Shown: positions 26,099 to 34,505 of the stretch, one piece after another
Position numbering within the stretch: position 1 is the stretch's first letter
Layout of the letters: every line of letters starts with the position of its first letter
Source: Streptomyces sennicomposti
Lineage (GTDB): Bacteria > Actinomycetota > Actinomycetes > Streptomycetales > Streptomycetaceae
Length of the DNA stretch: 64,000 nt
Assembly: GCF_019890635.1 (NCBI RefSeq)
Contig: NZ_JAIOAB010000003.1
Location: 1-64,000, forward strand
Direction: 5' to 3'
Notes under the pieces: model-generated
Seen by the model: the letters and a program-made list of their open reading frames with translations, nothing else
What the model was told of the DNA's origin: nothing
Database searches by the model: none
Translations under genes and position numbers: made by a program

Positions 26099-28180
26099 AT
26101 GACCTCGAACGACGTTCCCCCGGCCGGTCCGGGCCGCAGACGCGCCCTGGGCAGGGGCCCGGGCACGAGCGCCCCACCCCCGCCCACCGCCCCGCCCGAG
26201 CCCCCGACGACGCCGGACGAACCGGTCCGACCGGAAGCGCCTACGGCGCCTGAGGGACCTGCGGTGCTCGACGGGCTTGCGGCAGCCGGCGGGCCCGCGG
26301 CGCCCGGTGGCCCGGTGCGGGCGGAGTCGCCCGCGGCCCCCGAGGGACCGGCGCGGGCGAAGACGCCCACGGCGCCGGACGGCCCGGAGCCGGTGGAAGC
26401 GCCCGCGGCGCCTGCCGAGGCGGCGCCCGACGGGTCGGTGCGGGTTGAGGCGCCTGGGGTGCGCCATGAGCCGGAGGCGGTGGAAGCGCCTACGGCTCCT
26501 GCTGAGACGGTGCTCGGCGAGGCGGCGTCTGCCGAGGGGGTACGGCCCGAGGCGCCGACGGCGCCGGCAGCGCCTGCCGATCCGGTGGAGCCGGTGGAGC
26601 CGGTGGAACGGCGGCGTTCCGCGACGTCCGCCGTCGGCGCGGGTCCGGAGGCCGGGCCGCGCGCGGCCCGGCCCGAGACCGACGCCCCGGCCACGGCCCG
26701 GCAGAAGACCGACCCGGACGCCCCCGGGGTGGGGCTCGCCCCGAACGCCCCCGGGCCGGAAGCCCGCCCGGGCACCTCCCGGCCGCAGGCCGAACCACCC
26801 ACATCCCGGCCGGAGGCCGCCCCGCGCGCCTCCCGGCTGGAGGCCGAGCCACCCGCCTCCCGGCTGGAGGCCGACGCGCGTACCTCCCGGCTGGGGGCCG
26901 AGCCACCCGCGCCCCGGCTGGAGGCCCGCCCGGGCATCTCCCGGCCGCAGGCCGAACCACCCGCCTCCTGGCTGGAGGCCGACCCGGGCACCTCCCGCCT
27001 GGAGGCCGAGCCACCCGCGTCCCGGCCGGAGGCCGACCCGCGCACCCACCGGCCGCAGGCCGACGCCCGCAATCCCCAGATGGAGGCTGACCCGCGCACC
27101 CCCCGGCCGGAGGCCGACGCCCGCAATTCCTGGCCGGAGGCCGCCCCGCGCGCCTCCCGGCTGGGGGCCGACCCGCCCGCGCCCCGGCTGGAGGCCGAGC
27201 CGCCCGCGCCCCGGCTGGAGGCCCGCCCGGGCATCTCCCGGCCGCAGGCCGAACCACCCACATCCCGGCTGGAGGCCGACCCCCGCACCCCCCGGCCGGA
27301 GGCCGCTGCCGTCCCGGCGACCGCAGAGGCGGATGGCGGTGAGGCGGGGGACGGGGAGGGGGCCGGGGTTTTCAAGGTGCGGCTCTCCAACTTCGAGGGT
27401 CCCTTCGATCTGCTGCTCCAGCTGATCGCCAAGCACAAGCTGGACGTCACCGAGGTCGCGCTGTCGAAGGTGACCGACGAGTTCATGGCGTACATCCGGG
27501 CGATGGGGCCGGACTGGGACCTGGACGAGACGACCGAGTTCCTGGTCGTCGCCGCCACGCTGCTCGACCTCAAGGCCGCCCGGCTGCTGCCCGCCGCCGA
27601 GGTGGAGGACGAGGCCGACCTCGCCCTGCTGGAGGCCCGCGACCTGCTCTTCGCGCGCCTGCTCCAGTACCGGGCGTACAAGCAGATCGCCGACATCTTC
27701 AACCGCCGCCTGGACGAGGAGGCGCGCCGCTACCCCCGTACCGTCGGCCTCGAACCCCACCACGCCGAACTGCTGCCCGAGGTCGTCATCAGCATCGGCC
27801 CGGACGGTTTCGCCCGGCTCGCCGTCAAGGCGATGCAGCCGAAGCCCAAGCCGCAGGTGTACGTCGACCACATCCACGCCCCCCTGGTCAGCGTGCAGGA
27901 GCAGGCCGCGATCGTGGTGGCCAGGCTGCGCGAGCTGGGCGAGGCGGGCTTTCGCACCCTGGTCGAGGACACCGACGACACCCTGACCGTGGTCGCCCGC
28001 TTCCTCGCCCTGCTGGAGCTGTACCGGGAGAAGGCCGTCGCCCTGGAGCAGGAGAGTGCCCTCGGCGAGCTGACCGTGCGCTGGACCGGCGGCGACGGCG
28101 ACGGTACGCCGCGGGTCACCGACGAGTTCGACCGACCGCCCGAGCGGCCCGAGAAGTCCAAGGAGGAGAACAAGCCGTGA
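26099..28180 (+). CDS. scpA: Segregation and condensation protein A with giant repeat extension
   Basis: A 693-residue protein, more than twice the normal ScpA length. Residues 424-693 are a standard kleisin: V-F-K-V-R-L-S-N-F-E-G-P-F-D-L-L-L-Q-L-I at the N-terminus (SMC neck contact), L-V-V-A-A-T-L-L-D-L-K-A-A-R-L-L, and a C-terminal winged helix. The first 420 residues are Pro/Ala/Glu-rich, and residues 223-402 are 20 tandem nonapeptides. It should bridge the two SMC heads together with ScpB. ATG 26099 is only 2 nt from a GGAGG, and its M-T-S-N-D with R-R-R-A-L-G-R-G resembles ordinary streptomycete ScpA starts, so the extension is probably translated. Confidence 0.92.
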   Translation: MTSNDVPPAGPGRRRALGRGPGTSAPPPPTAPPEPPTTPDEPVRPEAPTAPEGPAVLDGLAAAGGPAAPGGPVRAESPAAPEGPARAKTPTAPDGPEPVEAPAAPAEAAPDGSVRVEAPGVRHEPEAVEAPTAPAETVLGEAASAEGVRPEAPTAPAAPADPVEPVEPVERRRSATSAVGAGPEAGPRAARPETDAPATARQKTDPDAPGVGLAPNAPGPEARPGTSRPQAEPPTSRPEAAPRASRLEAEPPASRLEADARTSRLGAEPPAPRLEARPGISRPQAEPPASWLEADPGTSRLEAEPPASRPEADPRTHRPQADARNPQMEADPRTPRPEADARNSWPEAAPRASRLGADPPAPRLEAEPPAPRLEARPGISRPQAEPPTSRLEADPRTPRPEAAAVPATAEADGGEAGDGEGAGVFKVRLSNFEGPFDLLLQLIAKHKLDVTEVALSKVTDEFMAYIRAMGPDWDLDETTEFLVVAATLLDLKAARLLPAAEVEDEADLALLEARDLLFARLLQYRAYKQIADIFNRRLDEEARRYPRTVGLEPHHAELLPEVVISIGPDGFARLAVKAMQPKPKPQVYVDHIHAPLVSVQEQAAIVVARLRELGEAGFRTLVEDTDDTLTVVARFLALLELYREKAVALEQESALGELTVRWTGGDGDGTPRVTDEFDRPPERPEKSKEENKP
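26765..27304 (+). repeat. 20 tandem 27-bp repeats inside scpA
   Basis: Twenty in-frame 27-bp units encode variants of E-P-P-A-S-R-L-E-A, for example RPGTSRPQA, EPPTSRPEA, DPRTPRPEA. Some distant units are near-identical (the RPGISRPQA unit at 26927 and again at 27224), which indicates internal block duplication. Confidence 0.9.
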
Positions 28181-28863
28181 GCGAGGAGACCACCGAGGTC
28201 CCGGCGGGGCCGCGCGGCGTCGCCGACCTCGACCTCAAGCCCGCCCTGGAGGCCGTCCTGATGGTCGTGGACGAGCCCGCGACCGAGGAACAGCTGGCGA
28301 AGACCCTCCAGCGCCCCCGGCGGCAGATCGCGGACGCCCTGCGCGAGCTGGCCGACGAGTACGCCGCGCAGGGCCGCGGCTTCGAGCTGCGGATGGTCGC
28401 CGGCGGCTGGCGCTACTACACCCGCCCCGAGTACGCGGCGGCCGTGGAGACATTCGTCCTGGACGGCCAGCAGGCCCGCCTCACCCAGGCCGCGCTGGAG
28501 ACCCTGGCCGTGGTCGCCTACCGTCAGCCGGTGAGCCGCAGCAGGGTCTCCGCGGTGCGCGGAGTCAACTGCGACGGAGTGATGCGCACCCTGCTCCAGC
28601 GCGGGCTGGTCCAGGAGGCGGGCACGGAACCCGAAACAGGTGCGATCCTGTACACGACGACGAACTACTTCCTGGAGCGGATGGGCCTGCGCGGTCTGGA
28701 CGAGCTCCCGGAGCTCGCGCCCTTCCTCCCGGAGGCGGAGGCGATCGAGGCCGAGACCCAGGAAGGGGTGCCGTCGTTCGACCCGGACGCCCCCGATGAC
28801 GGCCCGGGTCCCCGGACGACCGTCCGGGGGTACGACGACGCAGACGACCAGACGGACATTTGA
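28177..28863 (+). CDS. scpB: Segregation and condensation protein B
   Basis: A 228-residue protein of two winged-helix domains. L-K-P-A-L-E-A-V-L-M-V-V-D-E-P-A-T opens the first domain (residue 19). L-T-Q-A-A-L-E-T-L-A-V-V-A-Y-R-Q-P-V-S-R and V-N-C-D-G-V-M-R-T-L-L-Q-R-G-L-V mark the second. Normal length and motifs. It forms the SMC-ScpAB condensin complex with the preceding gene. GTG 28177 overlaps the scpA stop (GTGA), and its own stop overlaps the rluB ATG (TGATG). Confidence 0.93.
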   Translation: MSEETTEVPAGPRGVADLDLKPALEAVLMVVDEPATEEQLAKTLQRPRRQIADALRELADEYAAQGRGFELRMVAGGWRYYTRPEYAAAVETFVLDGQQARLTQAALETLAVVAYRQPVSRSRVSAVRGVNCDGVMRTLLQRGLVQEAGTEPETGAILYTTTNYFLERMGLRGLDELPELAPFLPEAEAIEAETQEGVPSFDPDAPDDGPGPRTTVRGYDDADDQTDI

Positions 28864-29930
28864 TGCGAAGCAGCGGCAGTAACGGCGGACACGGCGGGCG
28901 CGGCAACCACCGCGGCGCCGGCAACGACAGGGACGACAAGCAGGGGCAGGGCCGCCCCCGCAGGCCCCGCCCCGAGGAGCGCCGCTACGACGTGGGCCCC
29001 GGCGCCACGAAGGACGGCCCGAAGGCGGGCCGCGGCGGAGCGGCCCGCGGCGGCGCCAAGGGCGGCCCCAAGCAGGGCCAGCAGCGCGGCGGCCGCACGG
29101 CCCCGGCGCGCTCGCGCGAGTACGAGGCGCGGGCCGAGGAGCGCAACCGCGAGCGCTACGCCGGCAAGAAGGACGTCAAGCTGCCCAAGACCTTCCCGGG
29201 CGCCGAGCAGGAGGGCGAGCGGCTCCAGAAGGTCCTCGCCCGCGCCGGCTACGGCTCGCGGCGCGCCTGCGAGGAGCTGATCGAGCAGGCCCGCGTCGAG
29301 GTCAACGGCGAGATCGTGCTGGAGCAGGGCAAGCGGGTCGACCCGGAGAAGGACGAGGTCAAGGTCGACGGCCTGACCGTGGCCACGCAGTCGTACCAGT
29401 TCTTCTCGCTGAACAAGCCCGCCGGCGTCGTCTCCACCATGGAGGACCCCGAGGGCCGCCAGTGCCTCGGCGACTACGTCACCAACCGCGAGACGCGGCT
29501 GTTCCACGTGGGCCGGCTCGACACCGAGACCGAGGGCGTCATCCTGCTCACCAACCACGGCGAGCTGGCGCACCGCCTCACCCACCCCAAGTACGGCGTG
29601 CGCAAGACCTACCTCGCGCACATCGTCGGCCCGATCCCGCGCGACCTCGGCAAGCGCCTGAAGGACGGCATCCAGCTGGAGGACGGCTACGCGCGCGCGG
29701 ACCACTTCCGGGTGGTCGAGCAGACCGGCAAGAACTACCTCGTCGAGGTCACCCTGCACGAGGGCCGCAAGCACATCGTGCGCCGCATGCTCGCCGAGGC
29801 GGGCTTCCCCGTCGACAAGCTGGTGCGCACCGCCTTCGGCCCCATCACCCTGGGCGACCAGAAGTCCGGCTGGCTGCGCCGGCTGTCCAACACCGAGGTC
29901 GGCATGCTGATGAAGGAAGTCGACCTCTAG
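28863..29930 (+). CDS. rluB: Pseudouridine synthase, RsuA/RluB family
   Basis: A 355-residue enzyme. Residues 1-110 are a disordered Gly/Arg/Lys-rich head (R-G-G-A-K-G-G-P-K). An S4 domain follows (R-L-Q-K-V-L-A-R-A-G-Y-G-S-R-R-A-C-E-E-L-I), then the catalytic domain with the nucleophilic Asp in G-R-L-D-T-E-T-E-G-V-I-L-L-T-N and the C-terminal H-E-G-R-K-H-I-V-R-R-M. It should isomerise a uridine of 23S rRNA helix 89/90 region as RluB enzymes do. It is the last gene of the parA-scpAB operon. Its stop overlaps the stop of the convergent nucleotidyltransferase by 4 bp. Confidence 0.9.
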   Translation: MRSSGSNGGHGGRGNHRGAGNDRDDKQGQGRPRRPRPEERRYDVGPGATKDGPKAGRGGAARGGAKGGPKQGQQRGGRTAPARSREYEARAEERNRERYAGKKDVKLPKTFPGAEQEGERLQKVLARAGYGSRRACEELIEQARVEVNGEIVLEQGKRVDPEKDEVKVDGLTVATQSYQFFSLNKPAGVVSTMEDPEGRQCLGDYVTNRETRLFHVGRLDTETEGVILLTNHGELAHRLTHPKYGVRKTYLAHIVGPIPRDLGKRLKDGIQLEDGYARADHFRVVEQTGKNYLVEVTLHEGRKHIVRRMLAEAGFPVDKLVRTAFGPITLGDQKSGWLRRLSNTEVGMLMKEVDL

Positions 29931-30643
29931 GCCTCTAGGCCGCCGGGCCCCTGGACCGGCTCCCGGAGGGCCGAGGCGTGGCGGACCCGGTGCAGGAAGT
30001 CCGCCACGCGGCGGTGATCGGGTTCCGCCGGCAGGGGCGTGCGCCCGGCGGCCGTCTCGGCCTCGGCCGCCAGGCGCGCCATCCGGGCCTCGACCCGCGG
30101 CCAGGGCACCTCGCCGCGCTTGACCGCCAGCAGGCCCTCGCGCTCCGCGCCCACGTCCACGGTGAGCCGGCCGGTGCGCAGCAGATCGCGGGCGCTGATC
30201 AGCAGCCGCAGTAGATGCATGGCGTGCTTCCAGCGCGGGGCGCCGCGCGTGCGCAGATCGGCGTCGAGCTTGCGGCGCTGGCCGAGCGCGTAGCCCGTGA
30301 AGCTCTCGTACGCCCTGCGGGACAGGAACGCCTCCCGCAGGGCGAGCAGTTCCCGGCCGGTGGCGTCGGCGTGCTCGACGAGCGTGGAGTGCAGGCACTC
30401 CAGGATGTTGGGGTTGGCGCGCAGGGCCAGTTCGCAGAAGCGTTCCAGCTCCCAGCTGAACTGCTCGGGCAGCGGGCCGTCCACGTGCGCGGGCGGCTTG
30501 TCGAAACGCCAGAACAGCGCGGTGGGGGCGACGTAGACGCCCCGGCGGTCGGTGTCGCTGTCGTCCGTGGCCAGCCCGAAGGCGCGCGAGCCCGTCACAC
30601 AGGCGTAGATCGTGTGGTCGCGTACCAGGTCCTCGGGCTGCAT
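29927..30643 (-). CDS. COG3541-type predicted nucleotidyltransferase
   Basis: A 238-residue protein of the DNA polymerase beta superfamily. The minimal nucleotidyltransferase motif appears at once: V-T-G-S-R-A-F-G-L-A-T-D-D-S-D-T-D-R-R-G-V-Y-V, with the G-S and two catalytic acidic residues in place. The helical remainder (L-E-C-L-H-S, R-K-L-D-A-D-L-R-T-R-G-A-P-R-W-K-H-A-M-H-L-L-R-L-L) is typical of this family. Members occur in RNA-repair and defence-associated settings, but the nucleotide acceptor is unknown. The stop overlaps the rluB stop, leaving no terminator. Confidence 0.82.
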   Translation of the reverse strand: MQPEDLVRDHTIYACVTGSRAFGLATDDSDTDRRGVYVAPTALFWRFDKPPAHVDGPLPEQFSWELERFCELALRANPNILECLHSTLVEHADATGRELLALREAFLSRRAYESFTGYALGQRRKLDADLRTRGAPRWKHAMHLLRLLISARDLLRTGRLTVDVGAEREGLLAVKRGEVPWPRVEARMARLAAEAETAAGRTPLPAEPDHRRVADFLHRVRHASALREPVQGPGGLEA

Positions 30644-30665
30644 GGCCCGGAGCGTACGCGCACCC

Positions 30666-31136
30666 TCACGTCAGGCGGATGGAATTTCCCGCCACCTCGA
30701 TCTTCTTCGGGGCCAGCGGATGGGTCGCCGGGCCCTGCGCCACCGTGCCGTCGGCGATGTGGAACATGCTGCCGTGGCAGGGGCAGTCGATGGTGCCGTC
30801 CGCGACCTTGGCCACCGTGCAGCCCTGGTGGGTGCAGACCGCCGAGAAGGCCTTGAACTCGCCCTTCTTCGGCTGGGTGACGACGATCTTGTGCTCGGCG
30901 AAGACCTTGCCGCCGCCGACGGGGATGTCGCTCGTGCCGGCCAGCTCCTGCGCCATGGCGCTCTGCGCGGCGGAGGTGGCCGCGGCGGGGGAGGAGGCCG
31001 GCGCCGAGGCGGCGGGGGACCGCTCGGTCGAACCGGTGTCGGACGAGTTCGAGTCGCTGCAACCGGCGGCCACGAGCGCCGCCGCGCCCGTCGCGAGAAC
31101 CGTGCGCCGGGACGATCCGGTCGATCCCTGAGTCAT
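30666..31136 (-). CDS. Rieske [2Fe-2S] protein, Tat-exported lipoprotein
   Basis: A 156-residue protein. The N-terminus S-S-R-R-T-V-L-A-T-G-A-A-A-L-V-A-A-G-C combines a twin-arginine signal with a lipobox (Cys near residue 27). A Ser/Ala/Thr-rich linker then precedes a Rieske domain with C-T-H-Q-G-C and C-P-C-H-G-S, giving two Cys and two His ligands to a 2Fe-2S cluster. The isolated Rieske domain outside the membrane suggests electron transfer to an unknown partner. The ATG at 31136 has GGAG 6 nt upstream. Confidence 0.9.
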   Translation of the reverse strand: MTQGSTGSSRRTVLATGAAALVAAGCSDSNSSDTGSTERSPAASAPASSPAAATSAAQSAMAQELAGTSDIPVGGGKVFAEHKIVVTQPKKGEFKAFSAVCTHQGCTVAKVADGTIDCPCHGSMFHIADGTVAQGPATHPLAPKKIEVAGNSIRLT

Positions 31137-31405
31137 GCCGTCGCTCCGAGGGGTGCCGAGGAGGAAGATCGCTCCGAGTGGAGCGGCAGCATCCTCCCAT
31201 CGATAAGTCCCAGGACGAAGCAAATCGGCAGCGAGTACCGCGAATGGTTCTTTTCCCTCCCTTTGCCCGCGGCATCCCGTCCCGGCCCGTAGCCTCCCGC
31301 CTGCGGCCGCGGCGTCTCAGCGGCCGGGCGGCGCACGCCCGCCGCACCGCGGCTGACTAGGCTGGGCGCCCGAGTCCGACACCCATGTCAGCAAGGAGCA
31401 GCGCC

Positions 31406-31768
31406 GTGGCGGTACGAGCGGTCCGGGGAGCCGTCCAGCTGGAGCGGGACGAGGCCGGTCATATGAGCGAGCAGGTGGAGGCCCTGCTCACCGCCGTCCT
31501 GGAACGGAACGGCCTGACCGCCGACGACCTGATCAGCATCTGGTTCACGGCCACCCCCGATCTGCACAGCGACTTCCCGGCCGCCGCGGCCCGCCGGCTC
31601 GGCATCCTCGACGTCCCGCTGATCTGCGCGCAGGAACTGGACATCGAGGGCGCCATGCCGCGCGTGGTGCGCGTCCTCGCGCACATCGAGTCCGACCGGC
31701 CGCGCTCCGAGATCGCCCACGTCTACCTCGGCGCCGCCGCCGCCCTGCGCAAGGACATCGCCCAGTGA
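31406..31768 (+). CDS. aroH: Chorismate mutase, AroH type
   Basis: A 120-residue monofunctional enzyme converting chorismate to prephenate. V-R-A-V-R-G-A-V-Q-L-E-R-D at the start and S-I-W-F-T-A-T-P-D-L-H-S-D-F-P-A and L-I-C-A-Q-E-L-D-I-E-G in the middle are AroH-fold active-site segments. GTG 31406 has AAGGAG 7 nt upstream. The stop overlaps the tyrA start (GTGA), so the pair supplies prephenate directly to tyrosine synthesis. TAGGCT at 31358-31363 is a possible -10. Confidence 0.9.
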   Translation: MAVRAVRGAVQLERDEAGHMSEQVEALLTAVLERNGLTADDLISIWFTATPDLHSDFPAAAARRLGILDVPLICAQELDIEGAMPRVVRVLAHIESDRPRSEIAHVYLGAAAALRKDIAQ

Positions 31769-32850
31769 GGACCGCACTCGTCATCGGCACCGGCCTCATC
31801 GGCACCTCCGCCGCCCTGGCCCTGACCGCGCGCGGCGTCACCGTGCACCTGGCCGACCACGACCCCGGACAGGCCCGTACGGCCGCCGCGCTCGGCGCCG
31901 GCACGGACGAGGCCCCGGACGGGCCGGTGGACCTCGCGATCGTGGCCGCCCCGCCGGCGTACGTGGCCGACGTCCTCGCCGACACCATGCGCCGGGGCGT
32001 GGCCCGCGGCTACCTGGACGTGGCCAGCGTCAAGGGCGGCCCGCGCCGCGAACTGCAGGCGCTGGGCCTGGACCTGACCGGCTACATCGGCACCCATCCC
32101 ATGTCGGGCCGGGAGAAGTCCGGCCCGCTGGCCGCGTCCGCCGACCTCTTCGAGGGCCGCCCCTGGGTGCTCACCCCGACCCGCGACACCGACACCGAGG
32201 TCCTGAACCTCGCCCTGGAGCTGGTCTCGCACTGCCGTGCGGTGCCCGTCGTCATGGACGCCGACGCCCACGACCGCGCCGTCGCCCTGGTCTCGCACAT
32301 GCCGCACCTGGTCTCCAGCATGGTCGCCGCGCGCCTGGAGCACGCCGAGGAGGCCGCCGTACGGCTGTGCGGGCAGGGCATCCGGGACGTGACCCGGATC
32401 GCCGCCTCCGACCCGCGGATGTGGATCGACATCCTCTCCGCCAACCCCGGGCCGGTCGCCGACCTGCTCTCCGACGTCGCCGCCGATCTGGAGGAGGCGG
32501 TGCGGTCGCTGCGCGCGCTGCAGTCCGCCGACCAGGACGAGCGGCGCGAGGGCGTCGCCGGCATCGAGGACGTGCTGCGCCGGGGCAACGCCGGCCAGGT
32601 CCGGGTGCCCGGCAAGCACGGGGCCGCGCCGCGGGCGTACGAGGCGGTCGTCGTCCTCATCGACGACCAGCCCGGCCAGCTGGCCCGCATCTTCGCCGAC
32701 GCCGGGCTGGCCGGCGTCAACATCGAGGACGTGCGCATCGAGCACGCGACGGGACAGCAGGCGGGCCTGGTCCAGCTCCTGGTCGAGCCGAAAGCCGTCC
32801 CGGTCCTCACCGCGGCCCTCCGCGAACGGGGCTGGTCGGTCCGCCAGTAG
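31765..32850 (+). CDS. tyrA: Prephenate dehydrogenase
   Basis: A 361-residue enzyme oxidatively decarboxylating prephenate to 4-hydroxyphenylpyruvate. The NAD-binding V-I-G-T-G-L-I-G-T-S-A-A-L is at residue 6. The substrate region has H-P-M-S-G-R-E-K-S-G-P, and V-S-H-M-P-H-L-V-S lies in the helical domain. Residues 290-361 form an ACT domain (I-D-D-Q-P-G-Q-L-A-R-I-F-A-D-A-G-L), suggesting feedback inhibition by an aromatic amino acid. Start GTG 31765 overlaps aroH. Confidence 0.92.
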   Translation: MRTALVIGTGLIGTSAALALTARGVTVHLADHDPGQARTAAALGAGTDEAPDGPVDLAIVAAPPAYVADVLADTMRRGVARGYLDVASVKGGPRRELQALGLDLTGYIGTHPMSGREKSGPLAASADLFEGRPWVLTPTRDTDTEVLNLALELVSHCRAVPVVMDADAHDRAVALVSHMPHLVSSMVAARLEHAEEAAVRLCGQGIRDVTRIAASDPRMWIDILSANPGPVADLLSDVAADLEEAVRSLRALQSADQDERREGVAGIEDVLRRGNAGQVRVPGKHGAAPRAYEAVVVLIDDQPGQLARIFADAGLAGVNIEDVRIEHATGQQAGLVQLLVEPKAVPVLTAALRERGWSVRQ

Positions 32851-33066
32851 CGGCTTCGCCGGCCGGGACGAAAGGTGGGATAGGGCCAGGGCGGGGGCGG
32901 CCGGCCGGACCGGCCTCCCGGCCGTGGCCCGGATCCACCGGTCATCCCGCCGCCAGAGCCGGGGCCTCGGCCGTCAGGAGGGGGTCGGGGAGCCAGTAAC
33001 CTTGTGCGGGGCGCCCTCGCGTCCCGCCCACCCGTCCGCCACCCTTCACCAGGAAGGTGCCCCGCT

Positions 33067-33762
33067 GTGGAAAACGGCGCCGCCCGGACCGCCCCGCCCG
33101 TGATTGTCGCCATCGACGGCCCCTCCGGCACGGGCAAGTCGAGCACGTCCAAGGCCGTCGCCGCGCAGCTCGGCCTCAGCTACCTCGACACCGGCGCCCA
33201 GTACCGGGCGATCACCTGGTGGATGGTGACCAACGGCATCGACATCGACGACCCGACCGCGATCGCCGCCGTGGCCGGCAAGCCCGAGATCGTCTCCGGC
33301 ACCGACCCGGCCCACCCGACGATCACCGTCGACGGCGTGGACGTGGCCGGTCCGATCCGCACCCAGGAGGTCACCTCCAAGGTCAGCGCGGTCAGCGCCG
33401 TACCGGAGGTGCGGGCGACCATCACCGAGCTGCAGCGCACGCTGGCCGCCGCCGCACCGGCCGGCATAGTCGTCGAGGGTCGCGACATCGGCACCACCGT
33501 GCTGCCCGACGCCGACCTGAAGATCTTCCTCACCGCCTCCCCGGAAGCGCGGGCCGCCCGCCGCAGCGGCGAGCTGAAGGGCGCCGACGTCCACGCCACC
33601 CGCGAGGCCCTGATCAAGCGGGACGCCGCCGACTCCAGCCGCAAGACCTCTCCGCTGGCCAAGGCCGACGACGCGGTCGAGGTGGACACCACCGACCTGA
33701 CCCTGGCCCAGGTCATCGAGTGCGTCGTCACCCTCGTCGAGGAGAAGCGAGCCGCGAAGTGA
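33067..33762 (+). CDS. cmk: Cytidylate kinase
   Basis: A 231-residue kinase phosphorylating CMP and dCMP. The P-loop V-A-I-D-G-P-S-G-T-G-K-S-S is near residue 11, followed by L-D-T-G-A-Q-Y-R-A and the V-V-E-G-R-D-I-G-T-T-V-L-P segment characteristic of Cmk. GTG 33067 has GGAAGG at 33052-33057. The stop overlaps the acyltransferase start (GTGA). The gene continues the tyrA-cmk-plsC-der neighbourhood seen across streptomycetes. Confidence 0.93.
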   Translation: MENGAARTAPPVIVAIDGPSGTGKSSTSKAVAAQLGLSYLDTGAQYRAITWWMVTNGIDIDDPTAIAAVAGKPEIVSGTDPAHPTITVDGVDVAGPIRTQEVTSKVSAVSAVPEVRATITELQRTLAAAAPAGIVVEGRDIGTTVLPDADLKIFLTASPEARAARRSGELKGADVHATREALIKRDAADSSRKTSPLAKADDAVEVDTTDLTLAQVIECVVTLVEEKRAAK

Positions 33763-34427
33763 GCGTTCCGCCCGAGCGCCCGGCGGGCCCGCCGTCGGAG
33801 CGTGGTGCCGACGTCGGCCGCCGGATCGGCGTCGGTCTGATGTACGGGCTGTGGCGCCCGCGGGTGCTGGGTGCCTGGAAGGTGCCCGCGAGCGGCCCGG
33901 CGATCCTCGCCGTCAACCACTCGCACAACATCGACGGCCCGATGGTCATGGGCGTGGCGCCCCGGCCGGTGCACTTCCTGATCAAGAAGGAGGCGTTCGT
34001 CGGCCCGCTCGGCTCCTTCCTGACCGGCATCGGCCAGCTCCAGGTGGACCGCCACACCACCGATCGCACGGCCATCACCCGGGCCCTAGGCGTCCTGGAC
34101 GCCGGCGGGGTCCTCGGCATCTTCCCGGAGGGCACCCGGGGCGAGGGCGACTTCGCCTCCCTGCGCGCGGGCCTCGCCTACTTCGCGGTCCGCAGCGGGG
34201 CGCCCATCGTCCCGGTGGCGGTGCTCGGCAGCGCGGACCGCGGCGGCACACTGGTGAAGGCGCTGCCGCCGCTGCGCTCGCGCGTGGACGTCGTCTTCGG
34301 CGCCCCGTTCCAGGCGGGCGACGGCTCCGGACGGCGCACCCGCAAGGCGCTGGACGAGGCCACCGAGCGCATCCAGAAGCAGCTCTCCGCCCACCTGGAA
34401 AACGCCAGGCGGCTCACCAGCCGCTGA
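33759..34427 (+). CDS. 1-acyl-sn-glycerol-3-phosphate acyltransferase-like protein
   Basis: A 222-residue membrane-associated acyltransferase of the PlsC family. The catalytic H-x4-D motif is N-H-S-H-N-I-D-G near residue 50, and the phosphate-binding F-P-E-G-T-R lies near residue 127. Members acylate lysophosphatidic acid to phosphatidic acid; the exact acceptor is not decided by sequence. The start overlaps the cmk stop, implying coupled translation. Confidence 0.88.
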   Translation: MSVPPERPAGPPSERGADVGRRIGVGLMYGLWRPRVLGAWKVPASGPAILAVNHSHNIDGPMVMGVAPRPVHFLIKKEAFVGPLGSFLTGIGQLQVDRHTTDRTAITRALGVLDAGGVLGIFPEGTRGEGDFASLRAGLAYFAVRSGAPIVPVAVLGSADRGGTLVKALPPLRSRVDVVFGAPFQAGDGSGRRTRKALDEATERIQKQLSAHLENARRLTSR

Positions 34428-34505
34428 GTGACACTTGAGTAGTGGATCACCGCGAACCGGCGGCGCTCCACCGACCACCACGATGAACTACGAGGTACGG
34501 ACTTC

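Noticed and set aside
26765..27304. CRISPR-like array suggested by regularly spaced 27-bp repeats
   Set aside because: The units are contiguous without spacers and stay in the scpA reading frame.
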